A DNA stretch of 64,000 nucleotides from Acephala macrosclerotiorum (taxonomy: Eukaryota > Ascomycota > Leotiomycetes > Helotiales > Mollisiaceae). The notes under the pieces were generated by a model. That model was not told the DNA's origin. It saw only the letters and a program-made list of their open reading frames with translations, and made no database searches. Location: contig MU119254.1 in NCBI GenBank assembly GCA_014904845.1, positions 186,001 to 250,000 of the forward strand, written 5' to 3'. The stretch's first letter is position 1. The number at the start of each line of letters is the position of its first letter. A program made the translations under genes and the position numbers. This document shows, piece after piece, positions 11,054 to 22,237 of this stretch.

Positions 11054-14000
11054 TCACTTATGATCCTTCTTATGATGAGCCTTCGGAGGAAGGTCACTCC
11101 CACTCTTCTCCAACTCCCTCCACCCCTCCCAATCGTTCTTCCAATCGTGTTCCTCGTATGTGTAGTCATCACCTCTGCACACCCTATCGATCTCTTCTCT
11201 GATCACAGGGAACACATCCTTGTAGCTCTCCCTTCCCATCCAACAGTCGAGATGACCGTAGCCTTGGATGACGTGTCTCGAATACCTGTCATTTCTTTGT
11301 CAGCCATTGCTTCCTAAGGAACCAAACAAGAGGAAAACTCACCCTTTGCATCCAAAGGTATCTCTGAGAACAGAGTAGCTCTTATCAGTGCTCTCCGGAG
11401 TAAGTACTTTATTGTCGGAACCCGAGAACAGCATGACCGGGATACCCTTCAGCCTCTTCAAATTCTTCTCCGTCGTCAAATCCGAAAACAACGGCCCATT
11501 CGTAGTAACAAACCCCCTATACCCCATCTGCATTAACAAATGCAACAATGTCATATTCACACCTCCAAAGAAGCGGTTAATCTGCCTATGCGTCGCCTCA
11601 TTCAAATTCCGATGATTCCAAAGCCTACCAAAGACGAGCGAGCATCTGTGGCAGGAAACGTTGTTGCAAATCTCCTCTCGATCATCGGGGTAGAATCGTA
11701 AGATCTGGTTCACCAATTGCTGCAAGTACGAATCATCCCTCGTACTCGAGCAAGAGAACCAATTCCCACCAATCATCTTATACAACTTATCAAACGGCAC
11801 CGGACCCGCCAATACTTTCGCCATATTAAGCGGAGACCAAATGGGGTTCATTAGTACTTGGGAAGTCGAGATGCCTTTGATCCATTTTGAGGGGATAGTG
11901 CCATCGAGTAAACCGGAAGAGTAGGCTACTGCTCCCATGCAGTGGGAGATAGTGTAGATTGGCTCGTGGCCCCATTGGCTTCTAATCCACTCCAAACTCG
12001 CTCTAATATCCAACCTAGAATCGTAAGTCGTCCAGTTATTTTCCGCAACCATGAGTTGGCAGATTCGGTGCACAGTGACGAAGACCCGGTAACCAGCTCT
12101 GGTGAAGTAGTTTACTGCATTGACCTCAATCGTCGGCAGCGCAAAAATTTGTTGATCTACTGAGGCGCCGGGGATCATGAACAGATTCTTCGTCTCGATG
12201 TTCAAGTTCCTCGGCTCCCAAACATGGAGCAAGGTTTGGACGCCATCGGAAGCGATGATTTTGATGGTTTGGTCGGGGGAGGTGTCGTTTATGTAGCCGG
12301 AGTAGGTGACAGAAGGGTATTGTTGCCAGGTGAACGGGGCGAGGAAGAGGGATGCTGACTGACGGGCGAAGAATCCCATGAAGGAGAGTGTGGATCGAAC
12401 TTTGGCGAGAAGGTTTCGGCCTGATGGCTTGAGGGAGAAGATCTCGGAAAGGAAGTCAGAGGGGCGGATATGCATCATGCCTCGTCCTAGGATAGCTTTC
12501 TCACCATCCGCTTCCGAGATCGTAACATAAAGCGTGCTCGCCGCAGTCCAGAATCTCCATGGTCCAAGAGCAACGCTCGAGTCGACCACTTTGTACCCGT
12601 GGAAGTGGAATTGGCGGTTATCGGTCGATGTCATATCGAAATCGTAGGTGAGGTTCCTGGTTCCAGGAGCTTGTTGATCGACAGAGAAGAGGTGGAAGGA
12701 GCCGCGCTGGACCATGAAGGGGCTGCCTACCAATCCAGCACAAGTAAAAGTACCGGTCAGCATCGCTTTGTGGTCGTCTCGGTGGACGATAGTTTCAGTA
12801 TCCCAAGCCTTCACACTCAAGAAGAACCTTGCCTCTTCACAAAGCCCCTTCGCAGTCTTGGCAGCAGTCTCATAATCCTCCAACTTGTCCCCTTTAATCC
12901 CATCGCCGATATGGATGTACCCAGACATGACTTCCGAGAACCCAAACCCACTCGCCCTGTTTCCCCTCGCCGTCTTGATCAATTCCGTCGCTTCGGACAT
13001 TCGCTTCGTATCCTGTCTGGATAGCGTTTTGCCAACTTTCTTCTCAAGTTTGTATTGATGTGGATCAGCGAAGAGGTCGAGGATGTCATTCTTGGTCTCG
13101 AGATCAATCTCGACGGGGCGACCGAGTCTCAGTCTAGCAGCGTGCTCTACTGAGCGCTCAGCGAGAGCGGTGATGGTGGCGAATGGGTTGACGCCGAGGG
13201 CTGTCGGAATCACGGCACCATCTGTAACAATGAGTCCTTCGTGCGTGTCTCTGCCATTGCCTGCGAACACTTCCCCAAAATGATTGGTGACGCCGTCAAG
13301 GCCGTGGTCGCTGTTGCTCATACATGCACCTCCGATGGGATGGACTGTGATTTCTTGTTGGCCGAGACATGCGTAGAAGGGACTATTGACATAGGTGCCG
13401 CCGACAGCTTGCGTAGCTTGGCGTAGCAGGTCATTGAGGTACTCGACATGTTCGCTTCTGCCAACACCCAGGAACTCGAGAATTGGCTTGTCATCCTTGA
13501 GTGTGAGAGTAGCTTGGTTCGAATCGTGGCTCATGATCAGGAAGGTTTGCGTGTGCTCGATGCTGCCTTTCCGGAAGTATGGTCCAAGGAATCGACTGCC
13601 TTGCTGAGCAAGAGCATGCTTCACCTTCTCGGACAGAGTCTGTCCTTTCGGTAGTTGGTTCCCAGGCATCATCTCCAACATCGTCTGGAACAACGGAGCA
13701 AGAGCTTTTGGAATAGCACCTTCTTCAATCACGAATCCATCAAGAGGATTATCTTGCTCTCGACAATCAATGACTCCAGTGATGGTTGGTCCCACAGGTT
13801 TGTAAGGCGAAGGATACTGGCGTCCAATACCGTTGACCTCTGAGTCGCAATTGTACCCAAATGACAAGATATCGCCATTCCCACTCATACCAACACCAAC
13901 TTTGTCGCTCATCGAGAGACCGAGCTTTTTGCTTCGTAGGAGGATCTCGGTCGTTCCAATGGACCCAGCGCCAAGGAACACACACTTTCTGGCATGAACC

Positions 14001-16626
14001 CACATGAGGTCTTCATACAAATTGTCTCTGAAAGCATCTCTGTTCGCACCATGCCATGCAAAGAACACTAGGTAGCCTTCCTCCTCCGGATCGGGATGCT
14101 TTTTGATGTATCGCACTTCGCATTCGCAGAACATCTCTGCGCCCCAATTCCATGCGTCGCTAAGGTAGTTCACCAAGGTGCTCGATTTGCTGCCGTCGTT
14201 GACACCCGTGCTGTCCATTCCCGTCAGGGCAGACGGATACATCTCAACTCCAGTGCTATTAGGCCCACCCTTGAATTTTGTGGTCTGCTTGACACGTCGA
14301 AACTTATCGCCCATCCCCAGAGCTTGAGCTTGTCTCTCCAACATCGTCAGTTTCGGCAAATCAGGCCAATCCTGCGGATACTCCTCCGGCTCCAAGACAC
14401 TCGCGGCTCGATCATAATACGTCCTCAACGAGCCCGGTTTCCTCAATTCCCTAGGCCAAGCATCCATCTTCATCGTCTTATCATCTGCTTCAAGGAAGAC
14501 ATTCGCGTTCAACAAACTCGTCCCACCAAGCCCATTCCCAACAAAAGCATTCTGTCCCTTGCCACAAATCAGATGATAAAGCCCCGTCGGATCCCCCCCT
14601 TCAATCATAGCACCCTTCAAGAACCCTGGCGCAAACTCCCCAGAAACATGCAACTGCTTAAAAGCATCCAAAAACCCACTCGGATACTCACCTGGCCATC
14701 TCTCCTTCCCCCTCTCAAACAAACAAACAGATTGTCCTGCTCTCGCCATCCGAGACGCAGCAACACCACCACCGTATCCAGACCCAATAACCACGCAATC
14801 ATACTCATTCCTCAGTAGCTCAACAGGTCTCGAGATCCGGGGAAAGACTTTGGTTTCGGGATCATCTTTATACGATTTTATCTTCGCATGAGCTCGTGAT
14901 TGCGGACCGTTAGCTTCACTGACATGAGGACCAAAAGTCTCAATCGGATGGGATTTCTCAAACACGGGAGTCAAGCCACCGGGTATCGTATGTGCGTGCT
15001 TTAATCCATTTGGTAGCAATGGTTCATCGTCAATACTGCTCGCGATGCTGAATTGTGACGATGAGCCTCTGTCGACAGGTGGTCGTTCGATCATCTCGGG
15101 GTGTTTGCGGAATCGCACTTCGGATTTTTTGTGGGTGCCATTGATGCCGTTTTCTTTTGGCTTTGGAGTCGAAGGGGCGAAATCTTTGTTGACGAAGTCC
15201 TTGATGGCGAAATCCCTTGGGCTGGGTTCTGGCGTCTGGATTCTGTCGAAGGACCATTGATCTGGCTTCGGCGTCGGGAGGTCCTTGGGAATGAAGTTCG
15301 AAACATGGTTCAAGACCTGGTTGAATGAAGTGATAGGGCCCAAACTGATAACAGCTGGGTCCCGAGGCATGTATATCGACATGCAGATGGGTACTGAAAC
15401 GATCAATAGCGATGAGAAACTGTGGAATCCTGCCTCGATTTTCACTTCTGCGACTGAAGCTGGGAGGTTGCGCAACCATTCCTGGAATAGGTCTGATGAG
15501 AGGTCGCCGGCTCTAAAGTCTTCTTGTAGTCGGATTGCGAATGCGATTCTTGGAGTTTCTCCGGGTAGGGTGGCAGAAGAGTGGAGGAAGGAAGTTGTGG
15601 AGGGGAATTCAATGCTACTTCCTAAACCGGAATCTGGGGCGTGGACTTCGAAGGAGGTCTCTGGCGATTGTTCGGAAATGCTTGGTCTGCTTCTGTGAAC
15701 TGAAAGTCGAATACTCCTAGGATATCTAGGGTTTTCCTGTGTCAATGGGAGGTAGACTGGGGCAGGGTGGTCTCTGTTATCTGACATTCGAGCTTGGATG
15801 CGACAGAAGATGTTGTGGTAGAGGTTCCCTATTGAGAAGTCGGGAAGTTTTGCGAGTTCCCGAAGTTCGATTTCAAGTTCTCGCGTGAAAGAGAAAGATC
15901 CGACACCATTGGCGAGAGAATTGTAGGCGCATGCAGCGATGAGCTCAGTGACTCCATTGCCTTCGTTGTTGTTGGCAGTTCCTGCGTGGCAGCAATCAAG
16001 TAAGATCAAGACGTCGCTTTGAGCATGTTCCAATGCATTTTGAATCCCGCTCCATTGGACAGTTGGACTTTTGCCTTGTCGGTTTCGTCGTCCACTGGAA
16101 GCAAGTCAGCATGATCTTTACCCGCTAGACTTTCGACATACCTCGTCCAAGCTAATCGTCTATTCTTCGTCAGACGAGCGTGTCCTGCATAGTAAACAAT
16201 CTTCAAATGGTCATCACTGTCTCCTCCCAACTTCACAAAATCCAACACCTTCTGGTTGACCTCAAGATGACAAGCCTCATCCGGAATCTTCCACACCTCA
16301 ACATCATAATGATAAATATCCTTGAAAACCTTACACAGCTTCAAAATCTCAATCGAAACTGGCAGATTTAGATCCTCATCCACCCAACTAAGCATCAAGA
16401 CATAAACCTTCGTATACCTCGACCTACTCTCATTCGGGAAGATGGCTTTCGCCGCCGCATTCAAGCCTTGGCCAAAAGTCTTGAGACCAATATGAGCCTG
16501 CCATCGATCAAAATCCTCAAAACTCGTATTCATGCTGCCAAAGTCGGATTCGGCATCGCTCATCACCTCATCACTCATTACTTCGTCGGAGGTAGGTATA
16601 CTCGAAGTGATAGTATCGTCCGCCAT
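11054..16626 (-). CDS. caspase-like (C14) / GMC oxidoreductase / alpha-beta hydrolase fusion protein
   Basis: Predicted 1822 residues in three exons: 16626-16142, 16094-11343 and 11285-11054. The 4752-nt second exon is one open frame, so the modules are joined at DNA level. Residues about 65-330 are caspase-like: a hydrophobic strand, the His motif KIVYYAGHAR and the Cys motif DVLILLDCCHAGTA (Cys 196/197). Residues about 345-415 form a module (EVKIEAGFHSFSSLLIVSVP) shared with the gene at 33.5 kb. A Pro/Ser-rich linker follows. Near 598 begins the FAD fold (VVIGSGYGGGVAASRMARAG); HPIGGACMS and GVNPFATITALAERS belong to the GMC catalytic half. A beta-rich segment precedes the hydrolase, with nucleophile SHCMGAVAY near 1548 and GYGHLDCWMG near 1757. 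GMC-hydrolase fusions are known in fungi; the caspase-like front is unusual. The ATG at 16662 is possible, but 16626 has the better context. Confidence 0.85.
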
Positions 16627-18787
16627 CTTTGCCACGTGGTGAACTATCTCCGCTTGATGCAAAGAGAACCTTGAGCCCTCAACTCGAGTCGTCAGCCTTT
16701 TGCCTCGAGGGGCAGCGGTGCCTGATGGAGTCGCAAAAGCCTCCTGTGTTGATTCCAGATTGTGGTAGCGACGTCGGAGCTATAATCTCGGAGATAAGGA
16801 TGCTGTAAATCTCTCCTCTCTTCACAGAATCCCTTCAACTCTTTCCCAAACCCAACTCCAGGGACAGTGCCTATATAATACAAGCAAAAGAAGTGAAGAG
16901 AGATAAGACAGTCGCAGCCTCGCCCAAGAACCAAAAGGGAGGTCTGCGAATGGGGACACCGAGGATCAGAGGAGGTCTTGACTCAGAGAACTAGCGGGGA
17001 TACTGCTTGGGGTGTCTGCACGGCAACGATCAGGACCTCAAACCCAGTCAATACTCTCAACGGCGACAACGAATAAAGAAGAAAAGCAGAAGCCAAGGGA
17101 AGTATTTGATGTGAAATAGAGGCCAGTGATGACTATCACATGCAGATGACTCTCTCTCAATAGGATTTGCTCCATTAGCAAGTGCAGCAAAGATAGAAAT
17201 GCCTCCTAGGGCTGATATTCATCCTGCAGCTGACCCTCACGATGGATTTGCATTTCCAGCCACCGAGTCCCTGGTATAGCACTACTGATAGTTGATTCGG
17301 ACAGAACATGGTGATGTGCACCGAGCTGTTCTCGTGAATTGACCAATTGCGTTCAGTGTTGAAGTCCTCGTCGGCGGCTAGCTGTGGGCTGTGTTTGTGG
17401 GGGCTGCTTGGAGTGTCAGCCGCACCGTAAGCAGACTTCCTGTCGGGCCCCGAAATATCTCATCATTGGCAGATCCCACCATTGGAGCTTTTCAGCCCAG
17501 AGATTGTCTCGCCGACCTCGACTCACCTGTGGCTCCAAGGAAGATCCCATGTGAATGTCCTCGATGCTGAGTATTCCGTTTGGCTCGGACCCGCGTAACG
17601 GAACGATGATACAGCGTGCGGGAAGCTGAATGGTAGGAAGTGGGAGGTGGGAGGTGGGAGGTGGTGCCTGTGATGCAGCTAATGTTCGTGATGCGAGATG
17701 GGACGATGGCGTTTTCGGGTGTGATGCTCCGCTGCGGCCTTCCCGTGGAGCTGCATTGACGTGCAGCAGCAGATGGTGTCTTCATCTCGAACATGTCCAA
17801 TACGAGATATCTTGAGACTTCAAGGGCTTGATTGCAGCTGTTGTGCGATAGAAAAAGTAACGAGAGGAGAGAGGGAAAAGAAGATTGGGAGAAGAGGAAG
17901 AAGTTGTTTGCGTTTGTTTCATCCCCTTCTGCCAACACATCAAGCGACCGAGCCGAGAGGCCTGAATTTCAGGCTGCTCTTCCTCTTCCAGCCTGTTTCT
18001 GCTCTCACAATACTCCTTTATTTTGACTTCGAGTCAGCACTCTACATCCACTTCAAGTGAAGATAGACATGTTGCCTATGTTTCAGGGCCGCCTGTTTGA
18101 TTTCGTTCATTTCGTTCTTTTCGTGGAATGCGAAAATGAATGATGTCACGTGAATATCACGCACATGCTTGAGAGGACTGAAAGCTTTCTCTTGTCTTGG
18201 ATTTTGAAAAACATGCAACAAGGAGAGGGGTGAAGAGATGTTTATCGAATTTGGAGACAGCTTTGTTCATTGTTTAGACTCAAGACGTCGTCTTCTACCA
18301 GATTCTCAAACGGAAGCTATGGTTCGTCCCGATCCTTCTCAGAATCCTGGGATCGCTTTTATCATTCTCATCGAAGTCTCACATGTCCTTTACGGTCTAA
18401 GTTTAAGTTCTCCAAGAATCTCGAGTCCCCAGACTTCGTATCTAGGGTTCAGGATGCAGGCGCACATTCACACTCATCGTGAACATTCTCAAAATGCTTG
18501 GCATCCTCAAAGTGGAACGTAACATGCGCCTCATCTCAACTTCTAAAGTCGCCGCCGCCCGGTCGATCTCAATTCCTTATTATGCAAGTGTACAACTGAA
18601 TAGCCAAGACGATCGCATTCAAAAGTGGGAGGTCTCGTATTTCAAAGGGGGATTTACAACTCCACTTGACTCAAAATGAGGGGTAAGTTTACCCCGCCAT
18701 CATGATCAATAATCTCATTTCTCAAGCTATATACTTCCAGCATCCATCTCAATGGATGTACCAAGGTCTGTAAGGCAGTACCTCAAC
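16627..18787. other. 2.2-kb divergent intergenic region
   Basis: Separates the 5' ends of the fusion gene (minus) and the secreted propeller gene (plus), so it should hold both promoters. Frames such as 17492-17938 show no family resemblance. A GGTGGGA-like microrepeat lies near 17638-17662. No supported gene. Confidence 0.45.
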
Positions 18788-20068
18788 ATGAAGACCCTCG
18801 CTCTCTTCACCTCGCTTCTAACCCTTCTATGGGCCGTCGCTTCGTCCTCCTTATCCACGAGCTCTACTTCAAGCTCCATCTTCAAATGCACATCTAACCT
18901 TGACTGCTCCCTCAATGGCATCTGCTCAACCCAAACCTCCACCTGCCAATGCGACGCAGGGTGGACATCACCAACCTGCGGCGCATTGGACCTCCTTCCC
19001 GCAAAGCTGAATACCGGCAAGTCCACCATTTTTAACTCACTCACCTCGTCCTCCCTCCCCAAACGTCCAGCTAACCCACTCACGGGCTACAACCTCACCT
19101 CTCAAAACACCTCCTCATGGGGATCCAAGATCATCCATGATCCTCAAAACCCCAGGCTCTTCCACCTCTTCCTCGCAGAATTCACCCACAACTGCGGATT
19201 GGACTACTGGTCCCCTTACTCCCGCATCGTCCACGCAACATCAACTATTGGACCTGCAGGTCCTTATGAATTTGAGAGCGAGGTTGTGGGGACGTTTGCG
19301 CATAATCCGACAGTAGTTTGGAGTCCTGCCGATGAGAAGTACCTACTTTACTATATCGGGTGTCCCCAAATCGTAAACCCCACGTGTACCAGTCCCCAAT
19401 TCACATGTGGACCGGGGAATTTCATCAACGGCGAATCTGGGATCTCTGTCGCATCAAGTCCAGACCTGTATACATGGACGTCCCACGGCCAAATACTTTC
19501 AGGCGCCAACGATAGGGCGTGGGATGCTGATATCACAAACCCGTCGCCATTTCCTTTGTTTGGGACGGGGGATTTTGAGAGCCAGTCGGAGATACTTTTG
19601 GTGTATCGAGGATGCCCATACAACTGCTCAGGAAACGAACTGATTTCTCTATCAACTGCTCCTTCGTTCACTGGACCCTACACCAGAATCCAGCCTCCAA
19701 ACCCCCTCTTTCCAGAAAGCAACGAAGACCCCTTCGTCTGGCGCGACAAACGCGGGAATTGGCATATGCTTCTCCATTCCCTCGAACTAGGAGGCGGGTT
19801 TGGATCTGGTCCCAAAGTCGGTCGGCATGCTTTTGCTGAAAAGCTTGATGGACCTTGGACCTTTGATAATGAGACGTTGGCGTTCAGTACGCATGTTGAA
19901 TTTGATGATGGGACTGCGAAGAATTATTATAGGAGGGAGAGACCGCAGTTGTTCTTTAGTGAGGATGGGGAGATGAGGCCGTTGTATTTGACGACTGGGG
20001 TGCAGGAAGTGGATAGTCCGATGAGTTATAGTTTAATACAGCCGATTGAGGGGGGCGAGGGAGTATGA
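18788..20068 (+). CDS. secreted EGF-like/five-bladed beta-propeller protein (GH43-like)
   Basis: Single-exon gene of 426 residues from the ATG at 18788; an in-frame ATG at 18752 would spoil the signal peptide that begins MKTLALFTSLLTLLW. A Ser/Thr-rich spacer is followed by an EGF-like motif (CSLNGICSTQTSTCQCDAGW, about residues 38-66). The rest resembles the beta-propeller of the GH43/GH32 superfamily, with repeated short blades such as KIIHDPQNPRLFHLFLAEF, AHNPTVVWSPADEKYLLYYI and NEDPFVWRDKRGNWHMLLH, and with acidic residues at blade starts. Several N-x-S/T sites suggest an extracellular glycoprotein. Whether it is a glycosidase acting on arabinan-like or fructan-like polymers or a non-catalytic lectin-like protein cannot be decided here. 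Confidence 0.85.
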   Translation: MKTLALFTSLLTLLWAVASSSLSTSSTSSSIFKCTSNLDCSLNGICSTQTSTCQCDAGWTSPTCGALDLLPAKLNTGKSTIFNSLTSSSLPKRPANPLTGYNLTSQNTSSWGSKIIHDPQNPRLFHLFLAEFTHNCGLDYWSPYSRIVHATSTIGPAGPYEFESEVVGTFAHNPTVVWSPADEKYLLYYIGCPQIVNPTCTSPQFTCGPGNFINGESGISVASSPDLYTWTSHGQILSGANDRAWDADITNPSPFPLFGTGDFESQSEILLVYRGCPYNCSGNELISLSTAPSFTGPYTRIQPPNPLFPESNEDPFVWRDKRGNWHMLLHSLELGGGFGSGPKVGRHAFAEKLDGPWTFDNETLAFSTHVEFDDGTAKNYYRRERPQLFFSEDGEMRPLYLTTGVQEVDSPMSYSLIQPIEGGEGV

Positions 20069-20529
20069 GAAGAGCTTGGGATTTTGAGGCTCGCGGATGG
20101 ATCGGACGAAATTCAAAGTTGAAGTCAGCTGGCTACGATCGGGAGCGATGAAACCGCGAGCTTGAGAAATCGTCAAAGAAATGGGTTTATATCTCGCAGT
20201 GAAGAGCGAGCAAAATCCACAAGCATCCTGCTCAACGGCATGTTTTTGACAAGTTGAAGCCGGCCGGATCCTTCGTCAAATGTTGAAGAAAGTTGCAAAA
20301 CAATCTTGACGATGATGCAAAATAACTCAGACATTCCAATAAAAGAAACGAATTCAATTCACAATCAAAAAAGTCTTTGCGCACTCGCGATGATAACTGT
20401 GAAGGAAGGAAGAATCCAAAGCCCCTGAAGCATCGAAGCTCAGCTCCTTATCGGGCAGCCTTATCGCCAACCACCAAATTAACACCACCAAAAACAATTT
20501 CCTTGCTGACAGCTCATATTCTCTTCACC
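20069..20529. other. intergenic, promoter region of the ketosphinganine reductase gene
   Basis: Tandem arrangement: 3' flank of the propeller gene and 5' flank of TSC10. No gene recognised. Confidence 0.45.
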
Positions 20530-21704
20530 ATGGACTTCCTCCCCATCTCCCTCCCGGCCATCTGGACCGTCTCTCTCGTCCTCCCAATTCTCCTCCTCGC
20601 TCCCACAATCATGGGTCTCTTCAGCAAAAACAAGTTCGACGTCAACGGCAAGGCAAGCTCTCCCCCCTTCAATTGATCTTCAGCCTCGTCTGACAGTCCT
20701 CCAGACAGTCCTCTTGACCGGCGCCTCGGAAGGAATGGGGAAAAGCGCCGCTATCCAACTCGCGAAGAAGGGAGCAAGTATCATCATTGTAGCTAGGAAT
20801 GTAGGCAAACTCGAATCCGCGCTCGCAGAAATACAGGTTCGTCTTCTCTTCCCCTCCCACCCCTCTCTCCACAACAACAGTCTACGCCCGTTCATGAGCT
20901 CACATTTGTTCGTAGGCAGCAGCACCCTCTCCCACCCAACGATTCCAATACATCTCCGCCGACGTCTCAGAAGAAGACGGCGCCTCACGAGTCATAGCCG
21001 AATCCATAGCATGGAACAACGGCCTCCCCCCCTCAATCGTATGGTGTATCGCCGGGTCCGCCTCTCCCGGCCTCTTCATCGATACTCCTCGCTCCGTCAT
21101 GCGGAAACAAATGGATGTCAATTTCTGGTCTTGTGTTGATATGGCGCAAGCTATTTTGTCGGAATGGTTGAGCCCCGCAGGGATACAAGGAGGGAAGGGA
21201 CAGGAAAGACATTTGGTGTTTACGAGTTCGGTGATTGCGTTTTATCCGGTGGTGGGATATGCGCCTTATGCGCCGAGTAAGGCGGCGATTAAGAGTTTGA
21301 GTGATAGTTTGGTGCAGGAATGTTTGCTTTATGGGGACGAAGTTAAGGTCCACACCGTGTTTCCTGGGACAATCTCTTCTCCAGGGCTGGAAACTGAGAA
21401 TAAGACGAAGCCGGAAATCACACATATTCTGGAGGAGAGCGATCCGGTACAGACCCCAGATGTGGTGGCTAGAAAAGCGATAGAGGGGCTAGAGAGAGGG
21501 GAATATTTGGTGACGGTGTCCTGGTTGGGAGCTTTGATGAGAGGGTGTGCTTGGGGTGGGAGTAAGAGGGGGAATTGGGTGATTGATACGGTTGTTACTT
21601 GGGTTGCGGCGCTGGTGTGGTTTTTTGTGGGTATGGATTTGGATGGGAAGGTGAGGAGTTATGGGAGGAAACATGGGCATCCGAGTACTTTTGGGAGAAA
21701 GTAA
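20530..21704 (+). CDS. TSC10: 3-ketodihydrosphingosine reductase (short-chain dehydrogenase)
   Basis: Predicted 347 residues in three exons: 20530-20652, 20705-20836 and 20916-21704. The enzyme reduces 3-ketosphinganine to dihydrosphingosine with NADPH, the second step of sphingolipid synthesis, at the ER membrane. An N-terminal hydrophobic helix (about residues 8-30) precedes the Rossmann fold. Cofactor motif is [14 protein letters not shown]; the catalytic Ser is in [13 protein letters not shown] and the YxxxK pair in [16 protein letters not shown]-terminal hydrophobic segment ([14 protein letters not shown]) fits membrane attachment in this family. The first intron seems to use a GC donor (AAG|GCAAGC), since no GT donor keeps frame with TVLLTGAS. 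No sphingolipid partner gene is nearby. Confidence 0.9.
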
Positions 21705-22237
21705 GGGTGGGAGTGGTGGGGCGTTGGAGTTGAAAAAGTATATGGGAGGACATAGTTCGATACCCTTGCTAATAGTAGTTGCAGAGCGCTGCTTTGACGA
21801 ACGACGAAGCTCTATCGTCCTGGCATACCTGTGGCGATTCATCAAAATGTCCCGAAAGCAGAGGGACATCCAAAGTCCGAACCGTGTCCAAGTGGCCACC
21901 TACCACGTACGAGAATACTGATCCAGTCCGCGATATCGTACACGTTGAAAAATGGTCGGCTGGAGAATGCTTTGATGCTCTTGCTCATGGACAACCGCAG
22001 ATAATTACTTGTTACCGACTACTCGCATAGACCGAAATCAACCTCCCTCAACTCCGAACAAGAAGCACCACTACACGATACGACAACCTCTTCGTGGCGA
22101 ATCAGCCGTATCGATCAATTTAGACACTTTCCATACACCCAACCCTTGTCTCGAAACAGCAGAGTCAAACCAACTATCCTATGGGCCTGAACCGTAGTCA
22201 AGCCAGCAGTTGCACCGCAGAGCTGGGACTCGGGTAT
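21705..22237. other. convergent 3' region
   Basis: Lies between the ends of TSC10 (plus) and the J-protein (minus). Terminators of both should be here. No gene recognised. Confidence 0.45.

Noticed and set aside
16006..16094. C-terminal extension of the caspase-like exon 1 through the first intron (unspliced frame ends at 16006)
   Set aside because: Splicing 16141-16095 joins His and Cys halves of the caspase-like domain in frame, while read-through ends before the Cys motif.
17492..17938. 148-residue minus frame considered as a gene
   Set aside because: No start context, motif or splice support; overlapping plus-strand frames are equally long.
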